Part shown: positions 35,104 to 44,909 of the stretch, in pieces | Position numbering within the stretch: the first letter of the stretch is position 1 | Layout of the letters: each line of letters starts with the position of its first letter | From: Scytonema tolypothrichoides VB-61278 | GTDB taxonomy: Bacteria; Cyanobacteriota; Cyanobacteriia; Cyanobacteriales; Nostocaceae | Assembly (NCBI RefSeq): GCF_000828085.3 | Contig: NZ_JXCA02000002.1 | Coordinates: forward strand, 133,136 to 197,135 | DNA: 64,000 bases | Direction of reading: 5' to 3' | Translations under genes and position numbers: made by a program | Notes under the pieces: generated by a model | Told to the model about the DNA's origin: nothing | Database searches by the model: none | The model's input: the letters and a program-made list of their open reading frames with translations, nothing else

Positions 35104-35597
35104 CAGTGATCAATTAGTCATGACATATTAATTATTTTTATACAAAATTTTCAAATTATTTTTCTCAAGTGCCTGTCCGTAGGGCATACTTTTTCAAGTG
35201 CTTGTCTGTTCGCGCCCAAGCCAAGTGCTGTAGGCATAGGGTTGACGGGCGAATTCTCAATCTCCCGCGAGTTGAAGGCTTTGCGAAATACCACCACATC
35301 TTTTGGTGATAGCCTGATTTGGTGATTAGACTTCGTGGCAGTTGTCGGGGAAAAGGTCAAAGGGGAAGGTGGGGTCCCCTCTGGGGATAAGGGGCAGGGG
35401 AAGGGAAAACAAAAACCCTTTAACCTTTACCCAACTCGTGGCAATTGTGACAATTGCCACGAGTTCCATTGTGCCAAACTCAGAAATTTCCAGGCAGCAC
35501 CTGATTTTTCAGGGTGAAGTGTATCCGTTAACAATAAATTCAACTTTAGTTGTCCGACTCACTGCCAGAAAGTAATAATTCTTGTTACCTTAAAAGA
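35104..35597. other. Intergenic region with a perfect palindrome
   Basis: About 490 bases without a clear gene. It contains a 33-base palindrome at 35433-35465 and short dispersed repeats near 35165-35230. The frames here show no domain. Confidence 0.45.
35433..35465. repeat. 33-base inverted repeat
   Basis: AACTCGTGGCAATTG and its perfect complement (CAATTGCCACGAGTT) flank a 3-base TGA spacer. It lies 132 bases before the nuclease start. There is no T-run, so it is not a clear terminator. Confidence 0.75.
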
Positions 35598-37148
35598 ATG
35601 TTAATCAATGCTGAACTACTGCTGCAATACCAACGCTGTAAGCGCCGACCTTTTTTAGACGTTCACGGAGATAAAAGTCGGCGAGAACCTGAGAATGAGT
35701 TACTGTTGAAACTTTACCAGGACAGGATTGCTAATCACAGAAGTATTTTGACAGAGTTTACGTATCAGCGACCAGTCTATCGACAGGGAGACTGGAAAGC
35801 AGGAGTGACAGCAACCTTAGAGTTAATGGAACAAGGGGCTGAGTCCATTTATCAAGGGGTGCTGGTAACAGGTTATTCTCAAACACATACACTACTAAGC
35901 CGTCCAGATATTCTTGTCAAACATAGAGGAGAGTCCCGCTTTGGAGATTGGATGTACGTTCCAGTCAATATTGAACTGGGTAAGCGTCCTAAACAGGAGT
36001 ATCAGGTTGTAGCAGCATTTCACGCCTATGTGTTGGCAATGGTACAACAAAGTGAGTTGGAAATAGCTTGGCTGATGCTGCGTGGTAGAGAGGCGGGTTA
36101 TTCTGTGGATCTACTCAAATGGATGCCACAAATGCATCGTGTTCTGGAAGAGTATATTCAAACTCTGGAAACAGAGGAAGCACCAGAAGTCTTTATTTCT
36201 CGTCAACGGTGTAATCTTTGCCCTTGGTACGATTATTGTTATACTGTTGCCCAATCTCAGAAACACCTTTCTTTGTTACCAGGAGTGACACCTGTTCGCT
36301 ACACACAACTGCAAGCGCTGGAAATCACAACAGTAGAATCTTTGGCACAAACTCATCCCACTCAATTAGAAAACCTGCCAGGTTTCGACAGCGCAGTCGC
36401 ACCTAAGCTGATACTACAAGCAAAATCTATCCTGGAAAACCGTCCGTTCATCATACCCTACTTGCCATCCAAGCAAGAATACGTCTTAAATTCTTGCACT
36501 GTTGATACTTCTATTTGCCTCGACACAACTATAGAAATTGATACAGAAGCTACACAGTTGCTTACCCCTAAAAATGACACCATTACTACAGCACCTGTAG
36601 AAATGTTTTTTGATATTGAGGCGCAACCAGATTTGAATTTAGATTTTCTGTTAGGAGTTTTGGTCGTTGATAGGCAAGCTAAAACAGAAAAGTTTTATTC
36701 CTTTTTAGCAGAAAACCCAGAAGAAGAAGAATTGATTTGGCAGCAATTTCTGAATCTGGTTTGGCAATATCCAGATGCGCCAATTTATCATTTTTGTGTT
36801 TACGAACTGGATACAGTCAAACGACTCGCAAAGCTTTACCAGACTCCGCAAACTTATGTGTTGCCTGTGCTAAATCGGTTTGTGGATATTTATAAAATTT
36901 TAACACAAAACGTGGCATTACCTATAGAAAGTTATGCTTTAAAAGCGATCGCACGATGGTTAGGGTTTGAGTGGCGTGATCCAGAAGCCAGCGGCATGAA
37001 GTGTATTTACTGGTATGATCAGTGGTTAGAAATGGGCGATCGCTCCTTACTTGAAATTATCCAACGTTACAACGAAGACGACTGCCACGCAACCCGCAGC
37101 GTAAAAGATTGGCTAGTAAACTTTTTTCAAAAAAACAATGGTTCGTAA
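35598..37148 (+). CDS. TM0106 family RecB-like nuclease
   Basis: 516 residues from ATG 35598 (MLINAELLLQYQRCKRRPFL). N-terminal half is a Cas4/RecB-like nuclease (LLSRPDILVKHRGESR with the catalytic Asp, then YVPVNIELGKRPKQEYQVV). A Cys group (RCNLCPWYDYCY, about 207-219) could hold a zinc or Fe-S site together with the N-terminal Cys. The C-terminal half is an RNase-H-like exonuclease (EMFFDIEAQPD, then YNEDDCHATRSV). About 200 bases of its 3' end are duplicated at 37896-38100. Role unknown, probably DNA repair or element control. Confidence 0.85.
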   Translation: MLINAELLLQYQRCKRRPFLDVHGDKSRREPENELLLKLYQDRIANHRSILTEFTYQRPVYRQGDWKAGVTATLELMEQGAESIYQGVLVTGYSQTHTLLSRPDILVKHRGESRFGDWMYVPVNIELGKRPKQEYQVVAAFHAYVLAMVQQSELEIAWLMLRGREAGYSVDLLKWMPQMHRVLEEYIQTLETEEAPEVFISRQRCNLCPWYDYCYTVAQSQKHLSLLPGVTPVRYTQLQALEITTVESLAQTHPTQLENLPGFDSAVAPKLILQAKSILENRPFIIPYLPSKQEYVLNSCTVDTSICLDTTIEIDTEATQLLTPKNDTITTAPVEMFFDIEAQPDLNLDFLLGVLVVDRQAKTEKFYSFLAENPEEEELIWQQFLNLVWQYPDAPIYHFCVYELDTVKRLAKLYQTPQTYVLPVLNRFVDIYKILTQNVALPIESYALKAIARWLGFEWRDPEASGMKCIYWYDQWLEMGDRSLLEIIQRYNEDDCHATRSVKDWLVNFFQKNNGS

Positions 37149-37172
37149 TCAGTACTTTTGATTTGCATACAC

Positions 37173-37778
37173 TCAACGAGGAAGAATATCATCTAAGCGA
37201 AGTTGAAGACGGGGTAAAAGTGGTGATTTTATGAATTGATTTAATCGATATTGTTGTTGAGTATAAGTGTCTTCAAGTAGTTGACAGACAGTAAAAGTAG
37301 GTTGTTTAGGTTTGCCAATAAATGCGATTCCACCTAATCCTCGATAATCTATAATCCAATATTCAGGTATGCCTAAAAGTGCATACTCTTCAACTTTGCG
37401 AGCATAATCAGTTTCCCAGTTGCTACTCACAACTTCCACCACTAATTTAATTGAGCGTCCCAATGTAATTACGGGTTCTCGTTCCCAAAGGGGTTCACGA
37501 TCAAGAACGGTTTCATCAAGAACCACAACGTCAGGACGACGAATTGTGGCTGCATCCGCGAAGGGGTAAATTAAACAAGTGCGAGGAATAAACCAGGGGA
37601 GTTTTTCTCCAACAAGGTGTATACCAATTTGGGTTGCAACTTTGCCACTTACGGTTTCGTGGGGGCCAGTCGGTTCCATGTCAATGAGTTCTCCGTCTGC
37701 CAATTCATAGCGGGGATTATCTCGGTATTGGGAGAGAAAATCTTCTTTAGTGAGGGTTCTTTGGGAGATATATGTCAT
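37173..37778 (-). CDS. Uma2 family endonuclease-like protein
   Basis: 201 residues, the second Uma2/DUF820 protein in the window. NPRYELADGELIDMEPTGPH, then FADAATIRRPDVVVLDE, then LVVEVVSSNWETDYARKV and YALLGIPEYWIIDYRG are typical of the family, with the active-site Asp, Glu and Lys/Arg positions. It lies on the minus strand between the two copies of the TM0106 3' end, so it may have arrived by insertion. Confidence 0.88.
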   Translation of the reverse strand: MTYISQRTLTKEDFLSQYRDNPRYELADGELIDMEPTGPHETVSGKVATQIGIHLVGEKLPWFIPRTCLIYPFADAATIRRPDVVVLDETVLDREPLWEREPVITLGRSIKLVVEVVSSNWETDYARKVEEYALLGIPEYWIIDYRGLGGIAFIGKPKQPTFTVCQLLEDTYTQQQYRLNQFIKSPLLPRLQLRLDDILPR

Positions 37779-37895
37779 TGAGCTAATCTCCTGAAAGTAT
37801 GTTGTTTTAATCTTAAAGTATCTAACCAGTGTGAAAGCGGCAGTTCCATAGGACGCTTGATTGTTTCGTAAAAGCTAAATTCTCAATTGCCCAAC

Positions 37896-38100
37896 AGCGA
37901 TCGCTCGATGGTTCGGGTTTGAGTGGCGTGATCCAGAAGCCAGCGGCATGAAGTGTATTTACTGGTATGATCAGTGGTTAGAAATGGGCGATCGCTCTTT
38001 ACTTGAAATTATCCAACGTTACAACTCAGACGACTGCCGCGCAACCCGCAGTGTGAAAGACTGGCTAGTGAACTTCTTCCAGAATGAGTATCGTGATTAG
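37896..38100 (+). pseudogene. Duplicated 3' end of the TM0106 nuclease gene
   Basis: About 205 bases closely matching 36944-37148 (offset 952), from the GCGATCGC near codon 450 to the stop, reading WRDPEASGMKCIYWYDQWLE and ending with TAG. Several synonymous changes and a different last few codons show that the copies have drifted. No start codon and no upstream partner, so it is not a gene. Confidence 0.85.
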
Positions 38101-38324
38101 TCCTTAGTAACCATGACTGATAGACTTCACTTGAAAATAGAGCCAATTGTACTATGTTTGCTTAGGTTTGACGACATTTTCATCGAATTACAATACTTCT
38201 TGGTCATAGGGTAGATGCGCTTCTGGTTATTGGCTCAACAAAAGTTATTTATTTAGATTACCCTTAAGCGCTACCCATCAAGCTAGCCTTGATGGTCTAT
38301 TGTAAAGTCTGAAGTAAAGTGTGA

Positions 38325-39209
38325 CTAAATGACCGACTTCAGACGACGACGGCAGCGACGTAATAGAGCAATACCACCAGTGAGGACACCAAGGGCAAAA
38401 CTAGACTCAGGGACAGGCTGAGCTGTCACTCCTACGATTTTCCTACTACCATCGCCGATGGTGCCTATTTGCGTAGCGGCACCTGTAGACAAGTTGATGT
38501 TGTATAGATTGGAGCCAGTTGAATTGACTGGAGTCAGTGCCGCAACGGCAGTATTCACCCCATTCTGTGTGAAGATGTCGAACCCTCCTCTTGAGTCGAT
38601 ATCAATACCGAGGGAGCCTACCCTTTGCAAGGTGCCATTATTCGGCGGGTTCTGTATAAATAATGCGTCGCTGATGTAGTCAATGTCGTACAGCGTAGTT
38701 CCGGTGTTCGGGTCATTATCCGCATTGGTGTAGGCTGCAGCAGTGATGTTGGGGTCCCCAGGGTTCAGTGTCCCATCAACGATGACCGCACCAGTATCCA
38801 CATTGATGCGGAGGTTCTGGTCATTGGCACCGACAACCCGTAGACGATCAGGTACTGGATTGAAGTCCACCCCGGAAACAAACCCTCCGGTGAAGGCAGT
38901 GGAGAGGTTACTTACAAAAGTAGCAGCACCAGTAAACGGGTTAATGGTGTAGATTTTGTTGGCAGTCGTCAGACCGTAGGTTTGATTGTTAGCTGGACGA
39001 GTGTCAATGCCCAACACAAGACCATCGACCCCAGTGATTGAGACAGTGGTAGTAGCGGTGGGATTGTTGGAGTCAAAAAGAACTAGATTGTTGTTGTCAG
39101 TTAGACCAACCAGACCCAAAGCAGCCGCAGGTTTGGTATCGCTGACCAGATTAAATATCGTGACTACAGCCAGTGCGGATATGACTGTTCTAAACCGATT
39201 GAGTTTCAT
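38325..39209 (-). CDS. DUF4394 domain protein with PEP-CTERM sorting signal
   Basis: 294 residues from ATG 39209 (MKLNRFRTVISALAVVTIFN). Signal peptide about 1-30. The body is a repetitive beta-propeller-like DUF4394 domain (LTTANKIYTINPFTGAATF, then SGVDFNPVPDRLRVVGANDQ). C-terminal VPESSFALGVLTGGIALL plus a basic tail (RRCRRRLKS) is a PEP-CTERM export and processing tag, here with VPES in place of PEP. Likely an extracellular or surface protein in an exopolysaccharide context; no exosortase is in the window. Confidence 0.87.
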   Translation of the reverse strand: MKLNRFRTVISALAVVTIFNLVSDTKPAAALGLVGLTDNNNLVLFDSNNPTATTTVSITGVDGLVLGIDTRPANNQTYGLTTANKIYTINPFTGAATFVSNLSTAFTGGFVSGVDFNPVPDRLRVVGANDQNLRINVDTGAVIVDGTLNPGDPNITAAAYTNADNDPNTGTTLYDIDYISDALFIQNPPNNGTLQRVGSLGIDIDSRGGFDIFTQNGVNTAVAALTPVNSTGSNLYNINLSTGAATQIGTIGDGSRKIVGVTAQPVPESSFALGVLTGGIALLRRCRRRLKSVI

Positions 39210-39747
39210 TAAAAAGCCCTCAAGTGCTAACTTTTTCCAGTTAATTGAGCAATCTTTATACAACAACCTTGTCCTTGTTACGTAATTCTATGTAAGATTG
39301 TCAATAGATATTTGCTCTGTCAAAAATAGTACATTAAATAACAGAATCAATTCTACAAATGAGATATACCTTTATTAAATCTTTAATTCTTTGAGCAAGG
39401 CTTTAAGGCAATCTTTTAAATCAAGACTCCAGCAAGACAAATGGAAGGGGAGTTGCTATTGCTACCATAAACCCTATGCACTAGTCAGGAGCGATCGCAC
39501 TCTTTGGTAAATGATTGATTTTATAAATTTGTAATTTTTTATACTATAATGAATTTGCAACTCAATGCTGCTGACAATAGCTACCGCGCCCTGTTCCCGT
39601 TCAGTTTTGCTCTGAGGCAAGCGGTATGCTCAAATCTGCTGCGTAGCGCTCAAACCAATCGACTACGAAAAAATCTGCAATAAATATGCGTATTTGCTTA
39701 ACCATGATATCTTGTTTGTGATTTTCACAGTTTAGCAATGACTCACA
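39210..39747. other. Intergenic region between divergent genes
   Basis: About 540 AT-rich bases between the PEP-CTERM gene (minus) and the esterase-like gene (plus), so both promoters must lie here. A GCGATCGC octamer is at 39491-39498. No RNA gene recognised. Confidence 0.4.
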
Positions 39748-40947
39748 ATGCAGTACCTCAAAAAACTTTTGAAGTTTCCACGCATTCTTTTCTTTTTTAT
39801 TCCTATTGTAATTCTTATCAGCATCTTTCTCATTAATGTACCTGTTCCAAATTTTCCCATAACTGAAATAAATTTTCTTGGTACTGCGACTTTTCCCACT
39901 GGTTCTGCTTTCAAAAAAACTCCAATGGGAGGGTTTTCTGGAATAACCTACGATGCCAAAAAACAACTTTATTACACGATATCTGATGATCGCAGCGAAA
40001 AAGCTGCGGCTCGCTTCTACACATTAAAAATTGACCAGAGCAATGGAACACTAACAAATGATAAAGTTGTCCCTGTTGGTGTCACGACACTCTTAAATGA
40101 AAGTAGTCAAACTTTCCCAACTGGTACTATCGATTCAGAAGGCATCGCCTTAACTAACAAAGAAACGGTTTATATTTCTTCTGAAGGTGATAATCTCAAA
40201 CAAATAACGCTTTTTATTAAAGAATTTTCACTATCTTCTGGAAAAGTGTTGAAAACACTACCAATTCCCAACAAGTTTTTGCCAGATCAAAGTGGTAAAC
40301 AGGGTGTCCGCAACAACTTAGCGTTTGAATCTTTGACTATCACACCTAACAACAAGTCTTTGTTTACAGCCACAGAAAATGCTCTGATTCAAGATGGTCC
40401 AGAAGCCAAACCAAAAATCAGCAGTCCTTGCCGCATTTTGCAATACAATTTGCTGACTCAACAACCAGAGAAAGAATTTCTTTACCAAACTGAAGCAGTC
40501 GCACCAATCTTGAATATTTTTTCGAGATTGTCTCCTCAATTTTCAAGTGGTTTAACTGATTTAGCCGCGCTTGACAATCAAGGTCATTTCCTCAGTTTAG
40601 AGCGGACTTTTACTGGCTTAGGGTTTTCCATTGCCCTGTTTCAGATTTCTTTAGAAGGTGCTGATGATATTCATAATATTGACAGGCTTTTAGCTGTTGA
40701 CCTCAACAAAATCAAACCTATTAAGAAAGAGCTACTTTTGGATTTGAGAACACTAAATGTAGCGCTAGATAATATCGAAGGCTTAACTCTCGGTCCCAAA
40801 CTACCTGATGGTCAGCTTTCATTAATCCTTGTAAGCGATAATAACTTTAATCGTCTTCAGCGAACCCAGATACTTGCCTTTAGCCTGAAGATGGAACCAC
40901 CGCTTATCAGGTTATTTCGGCGTTTTGTGCCTAATTTCAATCGTTGA
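39748..40947 (+). CDS. Phytase-like esterase family protein
   Basis: 399 residues. N-terminal membrane anchor or signal (about 11-30, RILFFFIPIVILISIFLI), then a beta-propeller domain of the 'esterase-like activity of phytase' family: GGFSGITYDAKKQLYYTISD, then IDSEGIALTNKETVYISSEG and NNLAFESLTITPNNKSLFTA. Such proteins are exported and may cleave phosphate esters; the substrate is not predictable. No operon partner. Confidence 0.8.
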   Translation: MQYLKKLLKFPRILFFFIPIVILISIFLINVPVPNFPITEINFLGTATFPTGSAFKKTPMGGFSGITYDAKKQLYYTISDDRSEKAAARFYTLKIDQSNGTLTNDKVVPVGVTTLLNESSQTFPTGTIDSEGIALTNKETVYISSEGDNLKQITLFIKEFSLSSGKVLKTLPIPNKFLPDQSGKQGVRNNLAFESLTITPNNKSLFTATENALIQDGPEAKPKISSPCRILQYNLLTQQPEKEFLYQTEAVAPILNIFSRLSPQFSSGLTDLAALDNQGHFLSLERTFTGLGFSIALFQISLEGADDIHNIDRLLAVDLNKIKPIKKELLLDLRTLNVALDNIEGLTLGPKLPDGQLSLILVSDNNFNRLQRTQILAFSLKMEPPLIRLFRRFVPNFNR

Positions 40948-40994
40948 TAATATAGGATTCCTCCGCAGATTTTTGCGAAGCTTCCTACAGTGTT

Positions 40995-41025
40995 AGGACT
41001 TACGCAAAAACTCTTTTTAACTGAG
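40995..41025. mobile_element. Left part of a MITE split by IS110
   Basis: AGGACTTACGCAAAAACTC is the reverse complement of the right end of the MITE at 17019-17133. Its matching other half lies at about 43045-43127, some 2 kb away, on the far side of the IS110 gene. Confidence 0.6.
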
Positions 41026-41028
41026 ATC

Positions 41029-41130
41029 TTGCACCAGTATCAACAATGAGGCAGAGCCTCGATATCTCGTTCCCAGGCTGCAGCCTGGGAACGAGGGTTG
41101 GGAGGCTTTGCCTCCCGATTATTGAGAATG
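41029..41130. repeat. Dispersed hairpin repeat, copy 2
   Basis: Second copy of the 29616-29716 repeat. Stems: AGGC-AGA-GCCT, CTCGTTCCCAGGCT/AGCCTGGGAACGAG with one extra loop base, and GAGGCTTTGCCTC. Loops differ from copy 1, arms do not. Confidence 0.8.
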
Positions 41131-41233
41131 CTGCAAGATATGAGCCTCTAACTAGCGGCGTACTCCGCTAGTGATATATGGAAGAAACACAGGAAAGAGG
41201 AAAATTTAATAGCTTGAGACTATAATTAACGGT

Positions 41234-41392
41234 TACCCTAACAGTTAAAACCGTCTTTACAGTGGTGCTAACTACGCCCGTATATGAGCCTGGTTCTGAG
41301 TGGTATTGGTGAATTTATTGGTGAAGTAAGAGTTGGACTGTTACTATCCCGGTTAGGAGATTAGATTTGGACACTACACTCAGGTTAGGGTA
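41234..41392 (+). ncRNA. Candidate IS110 bridge RNA
   Basis: The 200-270 bases before the IS110 transposase are non-coding, and TACCCTAAC (41234-41242) is perfectly complementary to GTTAGGGTA (41384-41392). That would close a stem around about 159 nt. In IS110-group elements a structured bridge RNA of similar length is encoded in the left non-coding end. No target-specific loops were assigned. Confidence 0.35.
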
Positions 41393-41436
41393 CATAATTA
41401 CTGTAAAAAAGCGCGATTGCCATGACGGAGGTTCTC

Positions 41437-42822
41437 ATGAGCAAAAAAGAATCGCCTCAAGAGTCACTAAATTCTAATTTACCACTCATTAACCCCAATG
41501 CAGCAGGTATAGATATTGGTGCAGACAGACATTGGGTAAGCGTTCCTGTCAATAGAGATCAAGACCCAGTACGTAGTTTTGGCTGTTTTACTGCTGAGTT
41601 ATATGCAATGGCAGACTGGTTAAAGCAATGCCATATTGAAACTGTGGCAATGGAATCAACAGGAGTTTACTGGATACCAGTCTTCCAAATTTTGGAAAGT
41701 AGGGGGTTTGAAGTTAAACTCGTTAATGCCCATTATGTGAAAACCGTTCCTGGTCGGAAAACTGACGTACTGGATTGTCAGTGGCTGCAACAGTTGCACA
41801 CTTACGGGTTGTTGGCAGGATCATTTCGTCCTGATGACCAAATTTGCGCTCTCCGCAGCTACATTCGGCAACGCGACAATTTGATCAAAAGTGCTTGTAT
41901 TCACGTTCAACGGATGCAAAAAGCCTTAACTGAAATGAATGTACAATTACATCGCGTAATTAGTGACATTACAGGTACTACGGGTATGGCAATTATCCAT
42001 GCCATTGTTTCTGGCGAGCGCAACCCTACTAAGTTAGCCGCACTCAAAGATCAACATATTAAAGCAAGTTGCACGAATATTGCCGCCGCTTTGACTGGGG
42101 ACTATCGAAGCGAACTCGTTTTTGTGTTGTCACAAGAACTCGCACTCTATAAATTTTACCAGGCACAAATTACTGAATGCGACGCTCAAATTGAGCAGTG
42201 CCTAGCTCGATTCCCAGATAAAATCGATGTTAAAAGCAACCCTCTTGGTAAACCAAAACGTCGAGGAAAAAAGCAACCAGGAAACGCCCCCCAATTTGAT
42301 TTACGCACTCACTTGTACCGTATTACTGGCGTAGACTTCACTCAAATTAATGGTTTTGGTGCTCTAACTGTGTTAATTATATTGTCTGAAGTCGGGTTAG
42401 ATCCATCCCGTTTTCCCACAGTTAAACATTTCGTTTCTTGGTTGGGGTTATGTCCTGGTAGTCGCATCACTGGAGGAAAAGTCAAAAGCTCCAAAACCCG
42501 TCCTGTTATCAATCGGGCTGCCAATGCTTTCCGTATGGCAGCACAAACCCTTTGTCGCAGTAATTCTGCATTGGGAGGATTTTACAGACGGATGCAGTCC
42601 CGTATGGGAGCACCAAAGGCAATAACTGCCGCCGCCCACAAACTCGCACGTATTTTCTACCGTCTTTGGACATCAGGAGCTGCTTATGCAGACCCTGGTA
42701 TTGATGCTTATGAGCAAAACTACCATGAACGCATGGTGAACAACTTAAAGAAAAAAGCTCATGCTTTAGGCTTTGATCTAATTCCCCAGCCTACTCTTGG
42801 TGAGGAACAGTACGCTTTGTGA
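41437..42822 (+). CDS. IS110 family transposase (bridge-RNA-guided recombinase)
   Basis: 461 residues from ATG 41437, supported by GGAGG at 41427-41431. The N-terminal RuvC-like DEDD domain includes AGIDIGADRH (Asp), AMESTGVYW (Glu) and GRKTDVLDCQW (Asp pair). The C-terminal Tnp_20 domain includes INGFGALTVLIILSEVG, LGLCPGSRITGGK and the segment around NRAANAFRMAAQTL that holds the catalytic Ser region. Complete and probably active. It lies within a split MITE; element ends are unknown, as IS110 lacks long terminal repeats. Confidence 0.92.
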   Translation: MSKKESPQESLNSNLPLINPNAAGIDIGADRHWVSVPVNRDQDPVRSFGCFTAELYAMADWLKQCHIETVAMESTGVYWIPVFQILESRGFEVKLVNAHYVKTVPGRKTDVLDCQWLQQLHTYGLLAGSFRPDDQICALRSYIRQRDNLIKSACIHVQRMQKALTEMNVQLHRVISDITGTTGMAIIHAIVSGERNPTKLAALKDQHIKASCTNIAAALTGDYRSELVFVLSQELALYKFYQAQITECDAQIEQCLARFPDKIDVKSNPLGKPKRRGKKQPGNAPQFDLRTHLYRITGVDFTQINGFGALTVLIILSEVGLDPSRFPTVKHFVSWLGLCPGSRITGGKVKSSKTRPVINRAANAFRMAAQTLCRSNSALGGFYRRMQSRMGAPKAITAAAHKLARIFYRLWTSGAAYADPGIDAYEQNYHERMVNNLKKKAHALGFDLIPQPTLGEEQYAL

Positions 42823-42839
42823 ATGCATCTTTGATTCAT

Positions 42840-42988
42840 CTAACTTACTAATATACTTGGCACTGCCGATCCAACCACGGATTAATGGCTTGCCACTTTA
42901 CAATCATTACAGCACTCAGATGCCACGCTATTTGTTGAGAATCAAGCGTGATTATTGGCATACCAATCCTAGTCACTTTCAAGCATGA
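42840..42988 (+). pseudogene. Possible protein tail downstream of IS110
   Basis: Frame reads LPIQPRINGLPLYNHYSTQM and ends NPSHFQA-stop. It looks like a natural C-terminus more than random sequence, but I recognise no family and there is no start or upstream half. It could be the tail of a gene broken by the insertion. Confidence 0.25.
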
Positions 42989-43044
42989 AGTTCCTACCAA
43001 CTCTACTGCGATGGGATGTGTTTCTTAGGAGTTTAACCCTCTTA

Positions 43045-43127
43045 CCTATGCGAAGACAGCGCACGCTACGCGAACGTGTTCTTTGCGTCCTTAGCGGTTT
43101 ATTTTTTCATAATTTTGCGTAAGTCCT
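43045..43127. mobile_element. Right part of a MITE split by IS110
   Basis: Contains GCGTCCTTAGCGGTTTATTT and ends TTTTGCGTAAGTCCT (43113-43127), the reverse complement of the left half of the MITE at 17019-17133. Confidence 0.6.
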
Positions 43128-43143
43128 GAGTGTATGTCAAGCG

Positions 43144-43179
43144 TTCCCTGTTCCCTGTTCCCTGTTCCCTGTTCCCTGT
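43144..43179. repeat. Heptanucleotide tandem repeat (TTCCCTG)
   Basis: Five copies of TTCCCTG, 90 bases before the tRNA gene. Same unit as at 13401 and 22849. Confidence 0.88.
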
Positions 43180-43268
43180 GAATCATCACTCAATAACTAA
43201 TAACGAATTTCAAAAAAAGCTTGACAATGTTCAGCTAAATAGTCATAATAAATAAAGTGACCAATTAA

Positions 43269-43342
43269 GGGACTGTAGTTCAATTGGTTAGAGCACCGCC
43301 CTGTCACGGCGGAAGTTGCGGGTTCGAGCCCCGTCAGTCCCG
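43269..43342 (+). tRNA. tRNA-Asp (anticodon GTC)
   Basis: 74 nt cloverleaf. Acceptor GGGACTG pairs with CAGTCCC, discriminator G; anticodon stem CCGCC/GGCGG with loop CTGTCAC gives anticodon GTC; T-arm GCGGG-TTCGAGC-CCCGT. The 3' CCA is not encoded. It lies 124 bases before gltX. Confidence 0.96.
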
Positions 43343-43466
43343 TTGAAAGTTATGAGTGCTGAGTTCTGAGTCGTGACTTATTCAGAATTCAGCGCTCATT
43401 GTTTAAAGCTTAGCATTAAGCTAGATGAGTCGTGTTTTACAAATATAGACAAGAGAGAAAAAGCCC

Positions 43467-44909
43467 GTGACTGTTAGAGTCCGTATTGCCCCCAGTCCAA
43501 CTGGGAATCTACATATTGGAACAGCTAGGACAGCTGTATTTAACTGGTTGTTTGCCCGCCACCACGGTGGTCAGTTTATCCTGCGCATTGAAGACACAGA
43601 CTTGGAGCGATCGCGTCCCGAATACACCGAAAATATTTTCCAAGGTCTGCGTTGGCTGGGACTGAACTGGGATGAGGGACCATTTTTTCAAACGAAGCGT
43701 CTGGAAATTTACAAAAGTGCGGTTCAAACCCTTTTTGATAAAGGACTTGCATATCGCTGCTACACCACGCCAGAAGAATTAGAAGCGCTGCGTGAGGCTC
43801 AGAAAGCCAGAAATGAAGCTCCGCGCTATGATAACCGTCACCGCAATCTTACACCAGAACAAGAAGCCGCATATAAAGCCGAAGGGCGTAACTTTGTCAT
43901 TCGTTTCAAAATTGATGACGACCGAGAAATTGTCTGGAATGACTTAGTACGGGAAAAGATGGTTTGGCGAGGTAGCGATTTAGGCGGTGATATGGTTATT
44001 GCTCGCGCCGCAGCAGATGGTATTGGTATCCCACTCTACAATTTTGCTGTTGTCGTGGATGACATGGATATGCAAATTACCCATGTCATTCGAGGAGAAG
44101 ACCACATCGCCAACACCGCTAAGCAAATTCTGCTGTATGAAGCTTTTGGGGCAAAAGTGCCAGAGTTTGCCCATACGCCTTTGATTTTAAATCAAGAAGG
44201 ACGCAAGCTTTCCAAGCGGGATGGAGTCACATCCATTTTTGACTTTAAGCAAATGGGCTTTACTGCTGAAGCTATGGTGAATTATATGACATTGCTGGGT
44301 TGGTCAGCCCCAGACTCAACTCAGGAAATTTTCACTCTAGAAGAAGCAGCCAACCTATTTAGTTTTGAGCGTGTTAATAAAGCCGGGGCAAAATTTGACT
44401 GGGCGAAGCTGGATTGGATCAACAGCCAGTATCTTCACAATATGCCTGTGGATAAGCTGACAGATTTGCTCATTCCCGTTTGGGAAGAAGCTGGATATCA
44501 ACTGACAGGAGGACGCGATCGTGCTTGGTTAGAACAGCTTGTCGCTTTAATTGGTCCGAGTTTGACGCGCCTGGTTGATGCAGTGGCGATGAGCAAACTA
44601 TTTTTTACAGAAACAGTTGAATTTAGTGAAGAAGCAACAGCTCAATTAAAACAGGAAGGTTCTGCTGCTACCCTCAACAGTGTCATCGCTGCTTTGGAGA
44701 ATCATCAATTCACTGAAACTAGCGCTCAAGAAATTATAAAGCAAGTCGTTAAAGAACAAAACGTCAAGAAAGGCTTGGTGATGAAAGCACTTCGCGCTGG
44801 CTTAACAGGAGATTTGCATGGTCCTGACTTGATTCAATCGTGGTTACTTTTGAATCAAATTGGTTTAGACAAGCCACGTTTGATTGAGGCGGTAAAAGAA
44901 GCGAGTTAG
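43467..44909 (+). CDS. gltX: Glutamyl-tRNA synthetase
   Basis: Charges tRNA-Glu, and in cyanobacteria usually tRNA-Gln as well for later transamidation; also feeds tetrapyrrole synthesis through Glu-tRNA. 480 residues, start GTG 43467. Class I signatures: HIGH as HIGT in [18 protein letters not shown], and KMSKS as [22 protein letters not shown] is characteristic of the anticodon-side domain. Complete, monocistronic after tRNA-Asp. Confidence 0.97.
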   Translation: MTVRVRIAPSPTGNLHIGTARTAVFNWLFARHHGGQFILRIEDTDLERSRPEYTENIFQGLRWLGLNWDEGPFFQTKRLEIYKSAVQTLFDKGLAYRCYTTPEELEALREAQKARNEAPRYDNRHRNLTPEQEAAYKAEGRNFVIRFKIDDDREIVWNDLVREKMVWRGSDLGGDMVIARAAADGIGIPLYNFAVVVDDMDMQITHVIRGEDHIANTAKQILLYEAFGAKVPEFAHTPLILNQEGRKLSKRDGVTSIFDFKQMGFTAEAMVNYMTLLGWSAPDSTQEIFTLEEAANLFSFERVNKAGAKFDWAKLDWINSQYLHNMPVDKLTDLLIPVWEEAGYQLTGGRDRAWLEQLVALIGPSLTRLVDAVAMSKLFFTETVEFSEEATAQLKQEGSAATLNSVIAALENHQFTETSAQEIIKQVVKEQNVKKGLVMKALRAGLTGDLHGPDLIQSWLLLNQIGLDKPRLIEAVKEAS

